Assembly: GCA_051294375.1 (NCBI GenBank)
Contig: CM119267.1
Coordinates: 22,073,486-22,137,485, forward strand
Length of the DNA stretch: 64,000 nt
Origin: Paraspadella gotoi
Lineage: Eukaryota; Chaetognatha
Direction of reading: 5' to 3'
Part shown: in pieces, positions 1 to 12,400 of the stretch
Layout of the letters: every line of letters starts with the position of its first letter
Position numbering within the stretch: position 1 is the first letter of the stretch
Translations under genes and position numbers: made by a program
Notes under the pieces: model-generated
Seen by the model: only the letters and a program-made list of their open reading frames with translations
The model's database searches: none
Told to the model about the DNA's origin: nothing

Positions 1-204
1 CTGTTGTACCAACAATAACTGACGAAGCACTTGGGCGCGACCTCCGCCGCTCCACCTGACCCTTCCGCTCCTTTAGTCTTCAGCGTCAGCTGCTCCTTTA
101 AATCGATCAATTTTTCGTCGTAGAGATTTTCGTTTCTATGAAATAATAAATTTTATAATAAATAATTTTCAGATTAAGAAGATTTTAATCATCACCAACT
201 CTCT

Positions 205-256
<52 letters not shown>

Positions 257-486
257 TCTCTCTCTCTCACACACCTCTTAACTTTTTTTTTACATTGCCG
301 CTGAAGAAGAAACAATAACCAGTTTTAAACATTTGGAAAATTCAGTAAATGTTATTATCATTATAAAATAGGAAATAGTTGTAATATAAAAAGCATCATG
401 AACCCAATCCCAACCTCATATCGACGTAGATCTCGGAGGCTCCTACGACGAAGCCCATGTCCTCCTGACGCCATCGCGCGATGTCC
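1..486 (-). repeat. inverted copy of TIR gene exon/intron segment (partner 1690-2173)
   Basis: Read on the minus strand this stretch repeats 1690-2173, including the long CT/GA microsatellite and the TIR-gene exon at 2040-2193. The exon copy (about 1-137) keeps an open frame through the start of the second TIR domain (CFVSYCWYNS). The plus-strand partner has several one-base length changes in short homopolymer runs that break the frame. The segment stops at an N gap. An assembly artefact or a collapsed haplotype palindrome is likelier than a genuine inverted duplication. Confidence 0.85.
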
Positions 487-760
487 NNNNNNNNNNNNNN
501 NNNNNNNNNNNNNNNNNNNNNNNNNNNNNNNNNNNNNNNNNNNNNNNNNNNNNNNNNNNNNNNNNNNNNNNNNNNNNNNNNNNNNNNNNNNNNNNNNNNN
601 NNNNNNNNNNNNNNNNNNNNNNNNNNNNNNNNNNNNNNNNNNNNNNNNNNNNNNNNNNNNNNNNNNNNNNNNNNNNNNNNNNNNNNNNNNNNNNNNNNNN
701 NNNNNNNNNNNNNNNNNNNNNNNNNNNNNNNNNNNNNNNNNNNNNNNNNNNNNNNNNNNN
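487..760. other. assembly gap (N run)
   Basis: 274 undetermined bases. The left side is the inverted copy of the TIR locus and the right side is the direct copy of 2474 onward, so the gap joins two pieces of the same locus in conflicting orientation. Confidence 0.99.
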
Positions 761-1423
761 CAGAGGGAAGTCGTTAGGACTGTGAATGGAACACAACGCC
801 AATGGTATGGCTTAACGATGGTGGATGTTAGGCGGTGAGAATATACCCCCACAAGGGTTAGATATTAAGGTTGTAATAAGTTCAAGAATTAAAGAACAGA
901 AATAGGGAGTTTCCGGAAAAATGCCTTTTTTTTTAATTTTCCTGACGTCAACATCGTCGGCTAATCCCCATCCTTAGCTTATGNNNNNNNNNNNNNNNNN
1001 NNNNNNNNNNNNNNNNNNNNNNNNNNNNNNNNNNNNNNNNNNNNNNNNNNNNNNNNNNNNNNNNNNNNNNNNNNNNNNNNNNNNNNNNNNNNNNNNNNNN
1101 NNNNNNNNNNNNNNNNNNNNNNNNNNNNNNNNNNNNNNNNNNNNNNNNNNNNNNNNNNNNNNGGCGTGCCGTGTTGGCTAGACGTCGAGAGGGTCGGCCA
1201 GTACGGCCTCTTCAAGGACATCGCCGACGGTCTCAAATCCTGCAGGGCTGCGGTCGTCTGCGTCTCTGCAGAGTACGCCGACAGCGTTAATTGCATGATG
1301 GAGTTGAGGTGAGAAGGAAAATAATAATTTGTGCCATTTAGCTTTTTAATCTCATTTGCATATAGTAGGATTTCGAGTGGGTTATAGATAAATGTAGTGT
1401 TCAACAGTTTATGTTCGTTGTTT
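761..1423 (+). repeat. direct copy of 2474-3071, interrupted by an N gap
   Basis: 761-983 matches 2474-2695 and 1163-1423 matches 2814-3071, with an N run at 984-1162. The copy contains the 3' end of a family-A transposon and the TIR exon encoding the AEYADSVNCMMELR region. Differences are almost all one-base changes in homopolymers, for example GGCC here against GGC at about 2849. This copy is the in-frame version of that exon (GVPCWLDVERVGQYGLF), while the later copy is frameshifted. Confidence 0.85.
984..1162. other. assembly gap (N run)
   Basis: 179 undetermined bases inside the direct duplicate; a further 25-base N run lies at 1424-1448. Confidence 0.99.
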
Positions 1424-1448
1424 NNNNNNNNNNNNNNNNNNNNNNNNN

Positions 1449-1488
1449 AGCGGTGGGACGTGAGGCGGTGTGAACTATTACCGCCACA
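1449..1488 (-). mobile_element. terminal fragment of family-A hairpin-ended transposon
   Basis: Begins at the edge of an N gap and carries only the terminal hairpin (GGCGGTGTGAA...TTACCGCC) followed by the terminal ACA. It matches one end of the complete copies at 25340-25595 and 57548-57790. It sits in an intron just upstream of the exon at 1574. Confidence 0.7.
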
Positions 1489-1573
1489 CTATATCATTTA
1501 TCATTTAACTATTCATCAATCTATCTATAAATCATTTTATCTATCTATATATCAATAACCTATCTATCCTCAG

Positions 1574-1890
1574 GTCTTCCTATCCTCGCCTCCGACTCTT
1601 ACGCCGCCGAGGATCGATGCCTCAAACTCTTCACTTTCGCAGAAGTTTCTCTCGAAGCGCTGATGGTCGTGTTGGCGGGACAGTCGACGCGATGGCGTCA
1701 GGAGGACATGGGCTTCGTCGTAGGAGCCTCCGAGATCTACGTCGATATGAGGTTGGGATTGGGTTCATGATGCTTTTTATATTACTACTATTTCCTATTT
1801 TATAATGATAATAACATTTACTGAATTTTCCAAATGTTTAAAACTGGTTATTGTTTCTTCTTCAGCGGCAATGTAAAAAAAAAGTTAAGA

Positions 1891-1978
<88 letters not shown>

Positions 1979-3900
1979 GTGATGATTAAAATCCTTCTTA
2001 ATCTGAAAATTATTATTATAAAAATTTATTATTTCATAGAAACGAAAATCTCTACGACGAAAATTGATCGAATTAAAGGAGCAGCTGACGCTGAAGACTT
2101 AAAGGAGGCGGAAGGTCAGGTGGAGCGGCGGAGGTCGCGCCCAAGTGCTTCGTCAGTTATTGTTGGTACAACAGCGCCGACGCCGTCGCAAAGGTTTTTT
2201 GGGCGATATTTTTTCAAAAGCACCCTATTTGCCGTTCTAACTTTATACCTAGTTAAGAATTAGGTTTACTTATTAGGATTAATTATAAGGATTTGGTTTA
2301 GTGATTAGGTTAAGGATGTGAAAAAAGATTAAGATTAGTGTATGGCAACAGCCGGGTTGCCTGTGATGCCCGTTGGGATGGGCATCTCATTGTTAGCTTT
2401 GGGGGCTTCCGACCCTCAATGACGTCTCCAGTCACTGGCGCGGTTATCCTAGGACGGTCTCGCTTTGCCAACGCAGAGGGAAGTCGTTAGGACTGTGAAT
2501 GGAACACAACGCCAATGGTATGGCTTAACGATGGTGGATGTTAGGCGGTGAGAATATACCCCCACAAGGGTTAGATATTAAGGTTGTAATAAGTTCAAGA
2601 ATTAAAGAACAGAAATAGGGAGTTTCCGGAAAAATGCCTTTTTTTTTAATTTTCTGACGTCAACATCGTCGGCTAATCCCCATCCTTAGCTTATGCTGCT
2701 CAATTGCTCATTCTACTTGATCCTTCTATCAGGGCACTCCCACCAAAGCCGGGGCCGTAGCCTCAGAGCCCCTAGCCGATCCGCGCGCCATCAAGTCGCT
2801 CCTCGAAGCCGCGGGCGTGCCGTGTTGGCTAGACGTCGAGAGGGTCGGCAGTACGGCCTCTTCAAGGACATCGCCGACGGTCTCAAATCCTGCAGGGCTG
2901 CGGTCGTCTGCGTCTCTGCAGAGTACGCCGACAGCGTTAATTGCATGATGGAGTTGAGGTGAGAGGAAAATAATAATTTGTGCCATTTAGCTTTTTAATC
3001 TCATTTGCATATAGTAGGATTTCGAGTGGTTATAGATAAATGTAGTGTTCAACAGTTTATGTTCGTTGTTTACAAATTGGACTGTAATCTTTTGTCACAT
3101 TATAGTTTGTTGAATCATTCAGGGCATTTGCTCTCTGCATTAAAGCATAAGTTTGTATAGTAATTTACAGGGAAAACCAAAGCCAGATATGTTCGTTTCA
3201 CTATTATAAAAATCATTTTATTCGATGATTAGTCAAATTGAACCGTAGGATTAACCACCATTGATTTTAATAATAATAAAAAAAAATTAACCACTGTTAG
3301 AGGCTGCATGTGTAAGCATTGTGGGCATTGGCGGCGGGCGCCGACCAGGCTTGAGTAACACATTACTTACGAGGCTTAAAAGGGAATACAATTTCATTAA
3401 TCAAATAAACAAAAAGTAAATATTGTGCGTCGGATCTTCTTCACCGAATTGTCTCCATCGCTAGCTACCCCCCCACTCCCCCCCTTTTCCTCTTCAGATT
3501 CGCGGTCGTCAATCTCCGTTCTCCCATCGTCGCCGTCGTCGTCGGACCTCGGCCGATTGGGAGACGTCGGAGGCGGGCATGTTGCTCGTCAATCGGGCGT
3601 CGGCCAACAAGTTCGACTTCCGGCGTCGGGCGGACGAAGAAGCGAAGGAGGCGTTCGTGGCGGCGGTGAAGGAGGCGGTGGAGGAAGGGGAAAAGAGGGC
3701 GGCGGCGAAGGCGGCGGCGGAAAAAGCGCCGAAGGTTTTTTATTTGTTGTTGTTGTTGTCGTCTTTGAATTAAAACTCCTTTTTTTTTCTTTATATACTT
3801 TCATATGTTTTTTTTTTTTTTTTTTTTCCATATTTGTTGGTTTTTTTTCTCTCTCTCTCTTCATCTTACTCACTCTCCCTCCCCCGTCTCATTCTCTGGC

Positions 3901-3977
<77 letters not shown>

Positions 3978-5829
3978 GTCTCAATCTCAACCTCTTTTCC
4001 CAGTCGACGCCCAAAACAACGACAACAACAACAACGCCTTCCTCCAAAGACGAGCTCACCTCCTCCGTCCGCGAGGTTAACGAACTCTCCCAACGTCGAT
4101 TTCTCCGTCAAGCGACGAACTTTGTCCTTGGCGATGACGACGACGACTTTTCGCCATTGCTCGTGACGATCGATTGTCTGGAGACGGACAGGACCGCGCA
4201 TCCCGATATCCTTCTGGTCAGGCCAACGGCGTTTAGTAGATTGACTGACTGACTTTGGATAAAACTATTTTCGTTATTAGATTAATGAAGTTGAAACTTT
4301 TAAGATTAACAACTTTGATTTCATTTACATGTTATGGTAGTTCTTTGAACGTTCACAATTTTAATTCATTTTTGTCCAAAAAAATATAAATGTATAAAAT
4401 TTTGACGAGAGTTTAGAATTTTTTCTTTTTAGGATTGGTTCATTTTTCATTTTTAGTATCTTTTCACGACAAAATTCGGCATTGAGTATTAAGTATAATC
4501 ATAGAGTTTACATAATAAAACTAGAGCTGGTTGAAAAGAAATATAAAATGGTTCTTTCATTGCATTCTCATGTGGAATGATACCAAAGAATTTATTTTTG
4601 ATATATTATTTATTTGAAACAGTTCATATACTGTTTTGTATGATATAATATTTATCTTATTTCGCTGTGTCTGTAAAATTTTAGCTTTGTAATATAATTT
4701 AATCAAGCTTTTACAACTTAACTTAACTTTAGCAATGCTATGACGAGTCTTCATAATGAAAAAAAATGTTTTACATAATTTGTTATGAAAAAAAATGTGT
4801 AACTGAGAAATATAACATGTATATATAACTTGTTTTTAGATAGATTCTATTTCCTAATCTATCATCATCATCATCATCATCCACATCATCATCATCATCG
4901 TGAAATTTCTTTTATAAATTATCTTCATGTAAAATCAAAACCCCCGCAGGTGCTGGCCAGCGTAACTTGGTCCATTCGCCGTTACTGCGAGCACGAGTCG
5001 GGCTGGCACGAGGCCGACGAACCACCCCAGCCCTTCGTCGAATCCTTCCAAGGGAAAACGGCCTTCGTGCAGGATGCGGCACCTTACCTTTTCAGACTCT
5101 GGACGCTGCTGTACTCTGGAGGCGTGCCGCTTAATCTCTTTAAAGTATTCGACGCTAAGGTAAGGATGATTGAATTTGAACTTCGTGATGATCATAATTT
5201 TGACGTAACAATAATCGTTGAGATTATGTTATAAACAATTTGTATATTTCTCGCCCCAGGAACTCCTCGGCTCCGTCCACCGCCTCATCAACGACGTCGC
5301 CCAAGGAATCGACGCTCGCGAGGCGGAGCTGCGGCGCGCTGCGTCGCTGCGGCGGGCCTATCAATTCTGCCGCTCTTACGCGGCGGAGAGAAGCGAAGGA
5401 CGCGCGGGACTACGCCGGTGTCTGCTGCCCTCCGGCAAGGCGCTCTGGCTCTGCGAACGGCACAGGGCCGATCCCCACGTGACGACGTTGACGGAGGCGA
5501 CTGCGTCGACGCATCACGCCAAGTCTGTCCTCAACGAACACGACGTCAATTTGAAGGAAGAGTTGGCGAGAATCGCCGAAGCTGGGGAGGCGTGGCTGGA
5601 GGAGGAGCGGGAAAAAGAGGACGTGGACGAAGCGGCGCCGGTCGACGCCGAAAAGGAGATTCCATCCGGCGTCGTGGAATCCAAGGAAGAGGAGACTCGT
5701 GCGAACGGCTCCGGTAGCACGATGATAACGACAACGACGACGACAAAAACGACGATGAATTTTCAAAAAGACAAAGTGAAGTTTGACGGAGATAAAAAGA
5801 TAAAATCAAAGTTGTGCATTGTCTCCTGA
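1574..5829 (+). CDS. tandem TIR-domain protein with C-terminal CaaX box (5' end missing)
   Basis: Exons seen: 1574-1751, 2040-2193, 2733-2958, 3498-3734, 4004-4216, 4950-5159, 5260-5829 (stop TGA). The first exon holds the C-terminal half of one TIR domain (LASDSYAAEDRCLKL, then MGFVVGASEIYVDMR). A second complete TIR domain follows, spread over three exons: CFVSYCWYNSADAV, then LLEAAGVPCWLDVERVG, then CVSAEYADSVNCMMELR and SPIVAVVVG. Its CMMEL glutamate aligns with the catalytic Glu of TIR NAD+-hydrolases. The remaining ~330 residues have a Thr-rich linker, conserved-looking segments (RRFLRQATNFVLG, LPSGKALWLCERH), an acidic coiled-coil-like stretch and the end KKIKSKLCIVS. That end is a polybasic stretch plus a C-I-V-S CaaX box predicting prenylation and membrane anchoring. 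The frame breaks at about 2060-2130, 2849 and 3545 by one base in homopolymers, probably sequence errors. Likely role: innate-immune or NAD+-signalling adaptor/enzyme (inference). The exact family is not recognised. Confidence 0.7.
2341..2566 (-). mobile_element. family-A hairpin-ended transposon, complete copy 1
   Basis: 226 bp starting TATGGCAACAGCCGGGTTGCC (a hairpin) and ending in a degenerate copy of the other hairpin end (GGCGGTGAGAATATACC) plus CCACA. Flanking 4-mers are AGTG and AGGG, one mismatch from a target-site duplication. It lies in the intron between the TIR-gene exons ending at 2193 and starting at 2733. Confidence 0.75.
3907..3975. repeat. (CT)n microsatellite
   Basis: About 35 CT units in a TIR-gene intron, next to a T-rich run. 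It produces spurious Leu-Ser-repeat reading frames. Similar tracts occur at 196-265, 1897-1973, 6437-6460, 7161-7220, 13412-13467 and 24420-24505. Confidence 0.95.
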
Positions 5830-6466
5830 ATATATTTTTTTTTTCCATAAATACTTATACAGTACTCATTTCTTGACCAAAAACCACATATATCACATTG
5901 TACAATTTACATTTGTATTTTGCAGTAGTCAATCCATATACTCAAGTGTTGTGCCCTTTTTTTACTCTTTTAGTTTTTAATTAAATTTTGTATGTATCCT
6001 TTATTTATCAACGTATTTATTAATGGTTAGATCTGAAAATTTATTTCATTGCAACTGTTTTCATTTAATAACTTTCAATTTAGTTTTGAATTTTTAAAAA
6101 ATGAGCTAAAATAAAATCTTTTTAATCAGATGTTTTCTTTTTGCTTTGTTTACGCTTACAGATTGGAAGTCGACGTAGCGAATGTGGTTGGTCTCAGCTA
6201 CAGGAAACGTTTTAATATGAAACGCATATGAAACAAAAATTTAGTAAAGCACCCCTGTCATATAATCGCCAGTAAAACTCAACCGTTCAAAATTCAAATA
6301 ACATGAAAGAATGTAGTAATAGTAATACTGTGCCGTAGGAATGAAAATAAGTAACAATTTGTGCCAAAAACTAGTTCAATTTATCCATTAACACGTGCTG
6401 AGAATCCCTGAAATTGTAGTTTTAAACTAAAAAATCTCTCTCTCTCTCTCTCTCTCTCCCTCTCCC
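5830..6466. other. convergent intergenic region between the TIR and TRPM genes
   Basis: AT-rich sequence holding the 3' flanks of the plus-strand TIR gene and the minus-strand TRPM gene. No further open frame with coding character, RNA gene or repeat was recognised, apart from the (CT)n tract near 6437. Confidence 0.6.
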
Positions 6467-9400
6467 TCAACTCGTCCCCCTTCCCTCCCCACCCTTCAAC
6501 TTCTCCTTCCAAAATGGAATCCTCTTCAACCCGCTCCCCTTGTTCGGAGCGTCCACCGTCTCGATCCCCAAGAAGCGCATGTGCTTGGCGGCGTCGTGAT
6601 CCTCGGCGTCGAAATGCGGCGGCGGCGTCGCCATCCGCTCCAGAGCGACGCTCCTCAAGTTGGTCTTCAAGTAAGTCCGCACCGCCACGTCCTGAGCCGA
6701 GGGTACGACGTCCTCGTCGTCCCTGCCGCGACCACCGCGGACGGGCAGCTTGTTGGGAGTCTCTTTGACGGCGAAACCCTCGACGATGTCGACGACGAGA
6801 TTGTCGTCGGGGCCACACTTGAGGCAGACGACGCCGACGACGAGGCCGCGGGATTCGCAGTTTGTCCTTTCCTAGGGTTGGAAGAGGGGGGAGCAGTTTG
6901 GTTTGTTGACGAATCGATCTGTTTGTTTTTATTTTGTTTTGCGTTGTATTTTAATTTCGTTTTGTTTCGTTTTTTGGGTTTCGTTTTTTATATCGTTTTG
7001 TATTTTGATTTGGTTTTGTTTTATGTTGTAGAAGCACGTATTTGTTTTTTGACAATAATTATAAAACAGACGCGAGAAAAGACATGTTGTCAAATATAGA
7101 GAACGAGAGAGACTGAAGAATCTTCAGTGAAGAGAGAAAGCGCGGGACTGGCCAAGACAGAGCTCTCGCGATAGAGAGAGAGAAAGAGAGAGAGTAAGGG
7201 AGAAAGAGAGAGAGAGAGAGTTATTAACCGGCTTCTCTTGTAACCGCTAAACACAATGACCAATGTTGTTTTTTTATTTTATTATTGTTCTTTTGTTTTG
7301 TTTTAAGCGTTGATTTTTGTTTATTTGTACCTGAACGAAGAAAACCCTCTCGTCTATTCCCACGAACCGAAACCGGTCCGCCTCTCGAACAAAAGGACAT
7401 GCGGCGCAGTTCCTCCGACAGGGTCCGCTCTCTGCTCTGTCCCCGCGTCGTCCCTCCTCCCTCGCCGTCGTCAACTCCTTCGTCAGCCGCTCGATCGTGT
7501 TGTCCATCTGCGCCAACTTTCCGCGGACGTCGAGGTTTTCTAGCCCGAGATCCTCCAGCGTCTGCATCTTGACGAGCTTGTGGACGGATGCTTTGATCTC
7601 GGCGATGTTGAAGGCGCTGTCGGTGCGTCCCTCGGCGAGGCGAGACTCTTGCACGGAGTTGGTCATCATCTTCTCCCATCTTTCGATTCGTTTGAGGAGC
7701 TTCTTGCCGTCCGCGGCGCCTTTGATGTTTTCCACGGCGGAGACGCAAAGCATTCGACACACGAAGACCTTTGGGGAAGGAGATAATTGCTTGCTTCATT
7801 GATTGCTTGCTTCTTTTTCTTTTCTTTTTTTATGAAACTCTTAACTCTTAACCCCAACCATTTTCTCTTCTTTTCTTTTCTTTTCTTTAATTTTCTTTTC
7901 TCTTTTATTCTTGTTTCTTTTCTTTCCTTTTCTTTCTTTTCTATTATCTTGTTTCTTGTTATTCTTTTCTTTCCCTTTCTCAAGTTATTTGCATCCTTTT
8001 CCTTTTTTCCTTTTTTTCTTTTTCCTTTTATCCTTTATTTTTCTTTTTCTTAAGTATTTAAACGAATCAAACATGTTATGTTTCCCTCGATCTGTTCACC
8101 CTTCTGCACACACCATTCACCTTCGGAGGCACGTCGCAGCAATAAATCCTCTCCGACGCAAACTTTTTTCGGATCCAAATGAATAAGTCTCTCACGTTGA
8201 CGACGAGCGAAAATGGTTGCGGCAACGTGGGTCTGTTGTAGTTCTCGAAGATGACCTCCTTGCGATGGATGAACCACAGCTTGACCTCCTTCTCCTGCAG
8301 CTTGGTGATGTTGTAGGTGAATGTGGCGATGAGCAAATTGATGAGCAGCACCACAGTCACGAACATGTAGATCCCTTGCATCAGCGGAATGATGATTCTG
8401 ATCACCATCTCTGGATAAGTCGGCAAACCGCTCTTGGACGTCCCGTTGGCGCTTTTGATGGACTCGTAGAGTTCTTGGTACTCTTCCTGAAAAGTCTCGC
8501 CGAAAAGATTCCAGAATCCCCTCCGCCAGAGTTCGGCGACCAGGTCCAGGTCTAGCACCGTCCGTTGCCCCGGGTTCAGCGCGTCCAACATGGTGTGGCT
8601 CACCATGCTGAAAGAGAAGAGAAAGACGACGAGGAAGAGCAAGAAGTAGCTCAGGTCCCGGATCATTTGATTAATCATGAGCAGTTTGGGTCCGAGGTGG
8701 ATGTTGACTAGAAAGAATTGCAGCAGCCGCAAGAAGAAGAGAGCGAAGACGACGCTGTAGGACAGCATGAGATACTGCTCCGTCGCTCTGCTGTGCCAAG
8801 CGGAGAGATTGTAGACGGAGATCCTGAACCCAAGCAGCGTTGCCGAGGAAAGGAGGATGACTAGATCGAAGACGTTCCACGAGTTGCTTAAGTACATCTT
8901 GAGGCAGCTCAGCAGGTGGTCGCCCCACGTTTGAAACGGATTGTCCAGGTCGATGGGGACGGCGAGGTCGTTCTTGGACATTTGCCTGTAAAGAAGAGGC
9001 TTTAAGAATAATAATGTCAAAATAATGATTTTCTTGCTAACCGAGTTAAAAAAACTCGAGAAACGATCTAACGGCTACAATATGCAAATGAGATTTAGGA
9101 ACTATAAAATTATGTTTTACTTGATCTCTTGCGCCATGTACGAGGCCCAATAAAGGTAGACGATCCACTCTGCGCAGGACGGCACCGCCATCACTAGATT
9201 CGCGTGAGCGTCGAAGATGAGAAAATAGGCGTAGACCGCAAGATAGACCGAGTAGGACATGCTGTGAAGGTAGAACTTGATCACCGGTGATCTAAAGAAA
9301 TCCAGGGCGTCGCGGAGACAATCGGCCCGTCGGCCGTTGGTCTTGGTCCATCCACAGTTAATGCCGATCGAGTAGAGCCTGTCGTTGGTGCGCTTGTGAT

Positions 9401-12400
9401 TCTGCAATTCCTTGAAGTCCTTCAACGGCTTTTGACGCTTTCTCATGGTCTTCATCCCTCTGACGGCAAGGACGACGATGATCAGAAGGTTGAGCGCCAT
9501 GGCGCCGCTCAAAACGACGCCGGCCAGGGTCGGGCTTGTAAATGCCTCGGTAGCCATGTCGTAATTGTTTACACAGAGGACGACTTGAATGTAAAAGATG
9601 AGAGCGAAGAAGGTCACTGAAAAGTAGGTGCACTTGTTCTTTTTGTGACACCTGCGCCAGATGTCGGTGAGGTGCGACTGGCAGGCGGGATGACAGATGA
9701 ACTCCAGGCAGTTTTGATCACGAGCCGCTAATTCCATGCAAGAGGTTCCGTCGAAAATGTCCAATCCTTGAACCAAGACGAACTTAGTTTTGATTGGATC
9801 GACGTCGTTGCAGCGACACATCACGTCCATCGCATATTGTTCGAATTCGACAGCTTGAGATTCGAGAAGCTGCTTTTCTGTTTCGGAATCGGTGACCTGA
9901 GCGGAGATTTAAATTTGGGTTGACTACTAAATTACAAAGTTATGTTCAATAGCGTTTTTTATTATTTATCATGATTTTTTATTTATTATTTGTTCATTTA
10001 TTATTGGGATAATTAGTAGGAGATTAACCTTTCTATCAAAATCAAACAAGAAAGGAGCATTTTTGTTTTTTATCTACATTCTTTTAATCAAACTATTTTA
10101 GTTATTGAATATATACTATACTATTTAATATTTATGAAATAATAAATATACGTATCAAATTAAAGATGAAATTATATTATAATATAATTATTTTTATTTT
10201 AAAATTTTGAAAATTAATATAATTATCCAATTAAACATAAAACTAATTTATAAAATAATTTATTAAAAAAATAGACTTTTATCCTTTGAATGACTTATTC
10301 CCCGCAATTTAAATCCACAACTCTCACCTTGATCATCCCGCGCAAGATGTTCGCCGCCACGAGCCCATGAGCGGTCGCGTGTCGATTGATCTCTATAAAA
10401 AGTTTGGCCAACTCGAAGTGTCCGGCCAAGACGCTCCACACGAAGAGATCGGCGCAGGTTTGAGTGAAGCTCCTCTTCTTGAACTCCTCGCTCTTCTCCG
10501 CCTTCAACGAGAGGCTGGAGAATGTCACGTTCTTCCCGATGAATTGATTCTCGATGTCTCTCTTTCCCGCGAGGGCGACCTCAGCCCGATAAGATTCTTC
10601 GTAATAGGACAGCAACGTCATCAAGTAGCTCTCGTAGCCGCTGATCCCGACGGCGGATTCCGCGGCCAGGAATCGCACGATCTGCTCTTTCTTCGATTTG
10701 GCCACGTACTTGGTGTAGAGATCCTTGAGTTGGAGCTTGGTCAGAAAGTTGCCCTTTTCGCAGGCGTAGACGAGAAAGAGTCTGACGAATTCCACGTTGC
10801 CCTCGGCCAAGGCTTTGATGACCCATTTTTCGCTCTTGACGTCCTTTTCGTTGCAGATCATCTCTCTCCAGACTTCCTCGGCCACGTCCATCCGGTTCCA
10901 GAGGTATGCCACGAAGAGTTTGTCCTCGTTGGAGCCTCGCCCGTGCTGTCGGAATGCCTTCAGCACTTCCACGTTGACCGACTCGTCTTCGTGTGGATCG
11001 AAGACGTAGATGAGCTCGTGATTCTCCAGACATTTCTTCAAACGCGCCTTCAAGGGTTTGATGCCCTTGCCGAGCTCGTTACCGAACTCCTCCACCGCGT
11101 TGACGATCGTCCGTGACGCCAGCAGCTCTCCGACAAACTGATCGAAGTTTTGGTTCTTCCGTCGCAACTTGAGCTGCTGCATGGCAAGGGCAACAAGGTC
11201 GGCCGCCTTGCCCGACCCTTTGATCACGATGCAGGGAGTTCGGTAATCGCGCTCGTCCTCGGACTGACTTCGTCCGTAGGAGGAGACTGACTTGACGGCC
11301 CGCTGCTTCTTCGTCAAACTGCAGATAACTTCGTCGAGAGAGTTGAGGTCTCCACCGAAGAGGAGGTTGGCGCAGGGACAAGAGGAGATCTCCATGATCT
11401 TGTCCTTGAAGGCGGCTTCGGAGGCGAAGCGGCCGACTGTCCCGTCGTCGACGAGGAGGAAGTGAGTGTGGTTTGGATCGAGGTACTCGCCTTTGCCGCC
11501 GCCGTTCTCGGAGATGGAATACGCCACCTTGCGACCTCTTCCCTCCAACCCTGGAAGATTGACAAGCCGTTCCGAATTGCGGACGGAGCTCCACGAGGTG
11601 ACCCCGATGCAGGTGATGGAGACGTTCTCGATTCGCTCCTCCACTTGATTCTTGGACATGTTAATTTCCCGAACCACCTCGCCCACGTATTTGGAGATGC
11701 CCGAATGGACGCCGTTGGTGATCACCCACGAGTTGGGGGTGTCGCGGAAGACCTGGTTATATATATTTAAAAATGTTTCATTCTTTTTTTCTCTCGCCGA
11801 AACTTAAATGTATTTAAAAAAAAAAAGATAACCCGCCGAAATTAGGCCATTAAGTTAATTTTATATTCTGTTTGTCGGACTCGGGGATTGAACCTGTGAT
11901 CTACAGCTCAAAAAAGGGGAACAAAGTCGTTGCCGATTCAATTCTAGCATTAATTGTCGAACCGGCAAAATATAATTGAAAAACAAAAACTGGCGGGAAA
12001 AGTCAGGAATGTAAGAGTACCCGGGGACAAATAGTTAAAAGAAATGTGGCCATTATTGCCATTACGAATAAAACGAACGGGCGGTTCTGCTATCAATAAC
12101 TTTAAAAAGTTTTAATCATTTTTTTGGGATTTAGTCACCTTGAACAGACAATCCCGAAACGCTCTCCTGACGTTCATGCTTCCGTCGCCACCGTCCTGTC
12201 CTGGACGTAACTCTTTTCCAACCCCAACCCCTCTTTCTTCTCCTCCTCCCACATCCCCAATCACATTAACTATCAGGCCCGGTTCCCCCAGATTCCATTC
12301 TCTCTCGTCGACCAAGAGCCGTTCGAAGAGATCCCTCGCCGGCGTCTCTCGATCCAACCGGATGTATCGCTTCGTCGCCTCCGCGAACCAATAGTCGTGA

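Noticed and set aside
1895-1980. Glu-Arg repeat protein
   Set aside because: Pure translation of a (GA)n microsatellite; the same applies to Leu-Ser repeats at 3900-3980 and Glu-Arg repeats near 24420.
1-5829. Bacterial contamination as the source of the TIR gene
   Set aside because: Spliceosomal introns with consistent phases, surrounding animal genes and a eukaryotic CaaX end argue against it.
7787-8053. Phe-rich hydrophobic frames that look like membrane proteins
   Set aside because: They come from a T/C-rich intron of the TRPM gene between the exons starting at 8121 and ending at 7768.
11868-11950. tRNA gene-like sequence on the minus strand (GGTTCAATCCCC B-box-like motif)
   Set aside because: The T-arm-like motif is good, but no matching D-arm, anticodon stem or 5' acceptor pairing could be laid out. 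At most a decayed tRNA-derived repeat.
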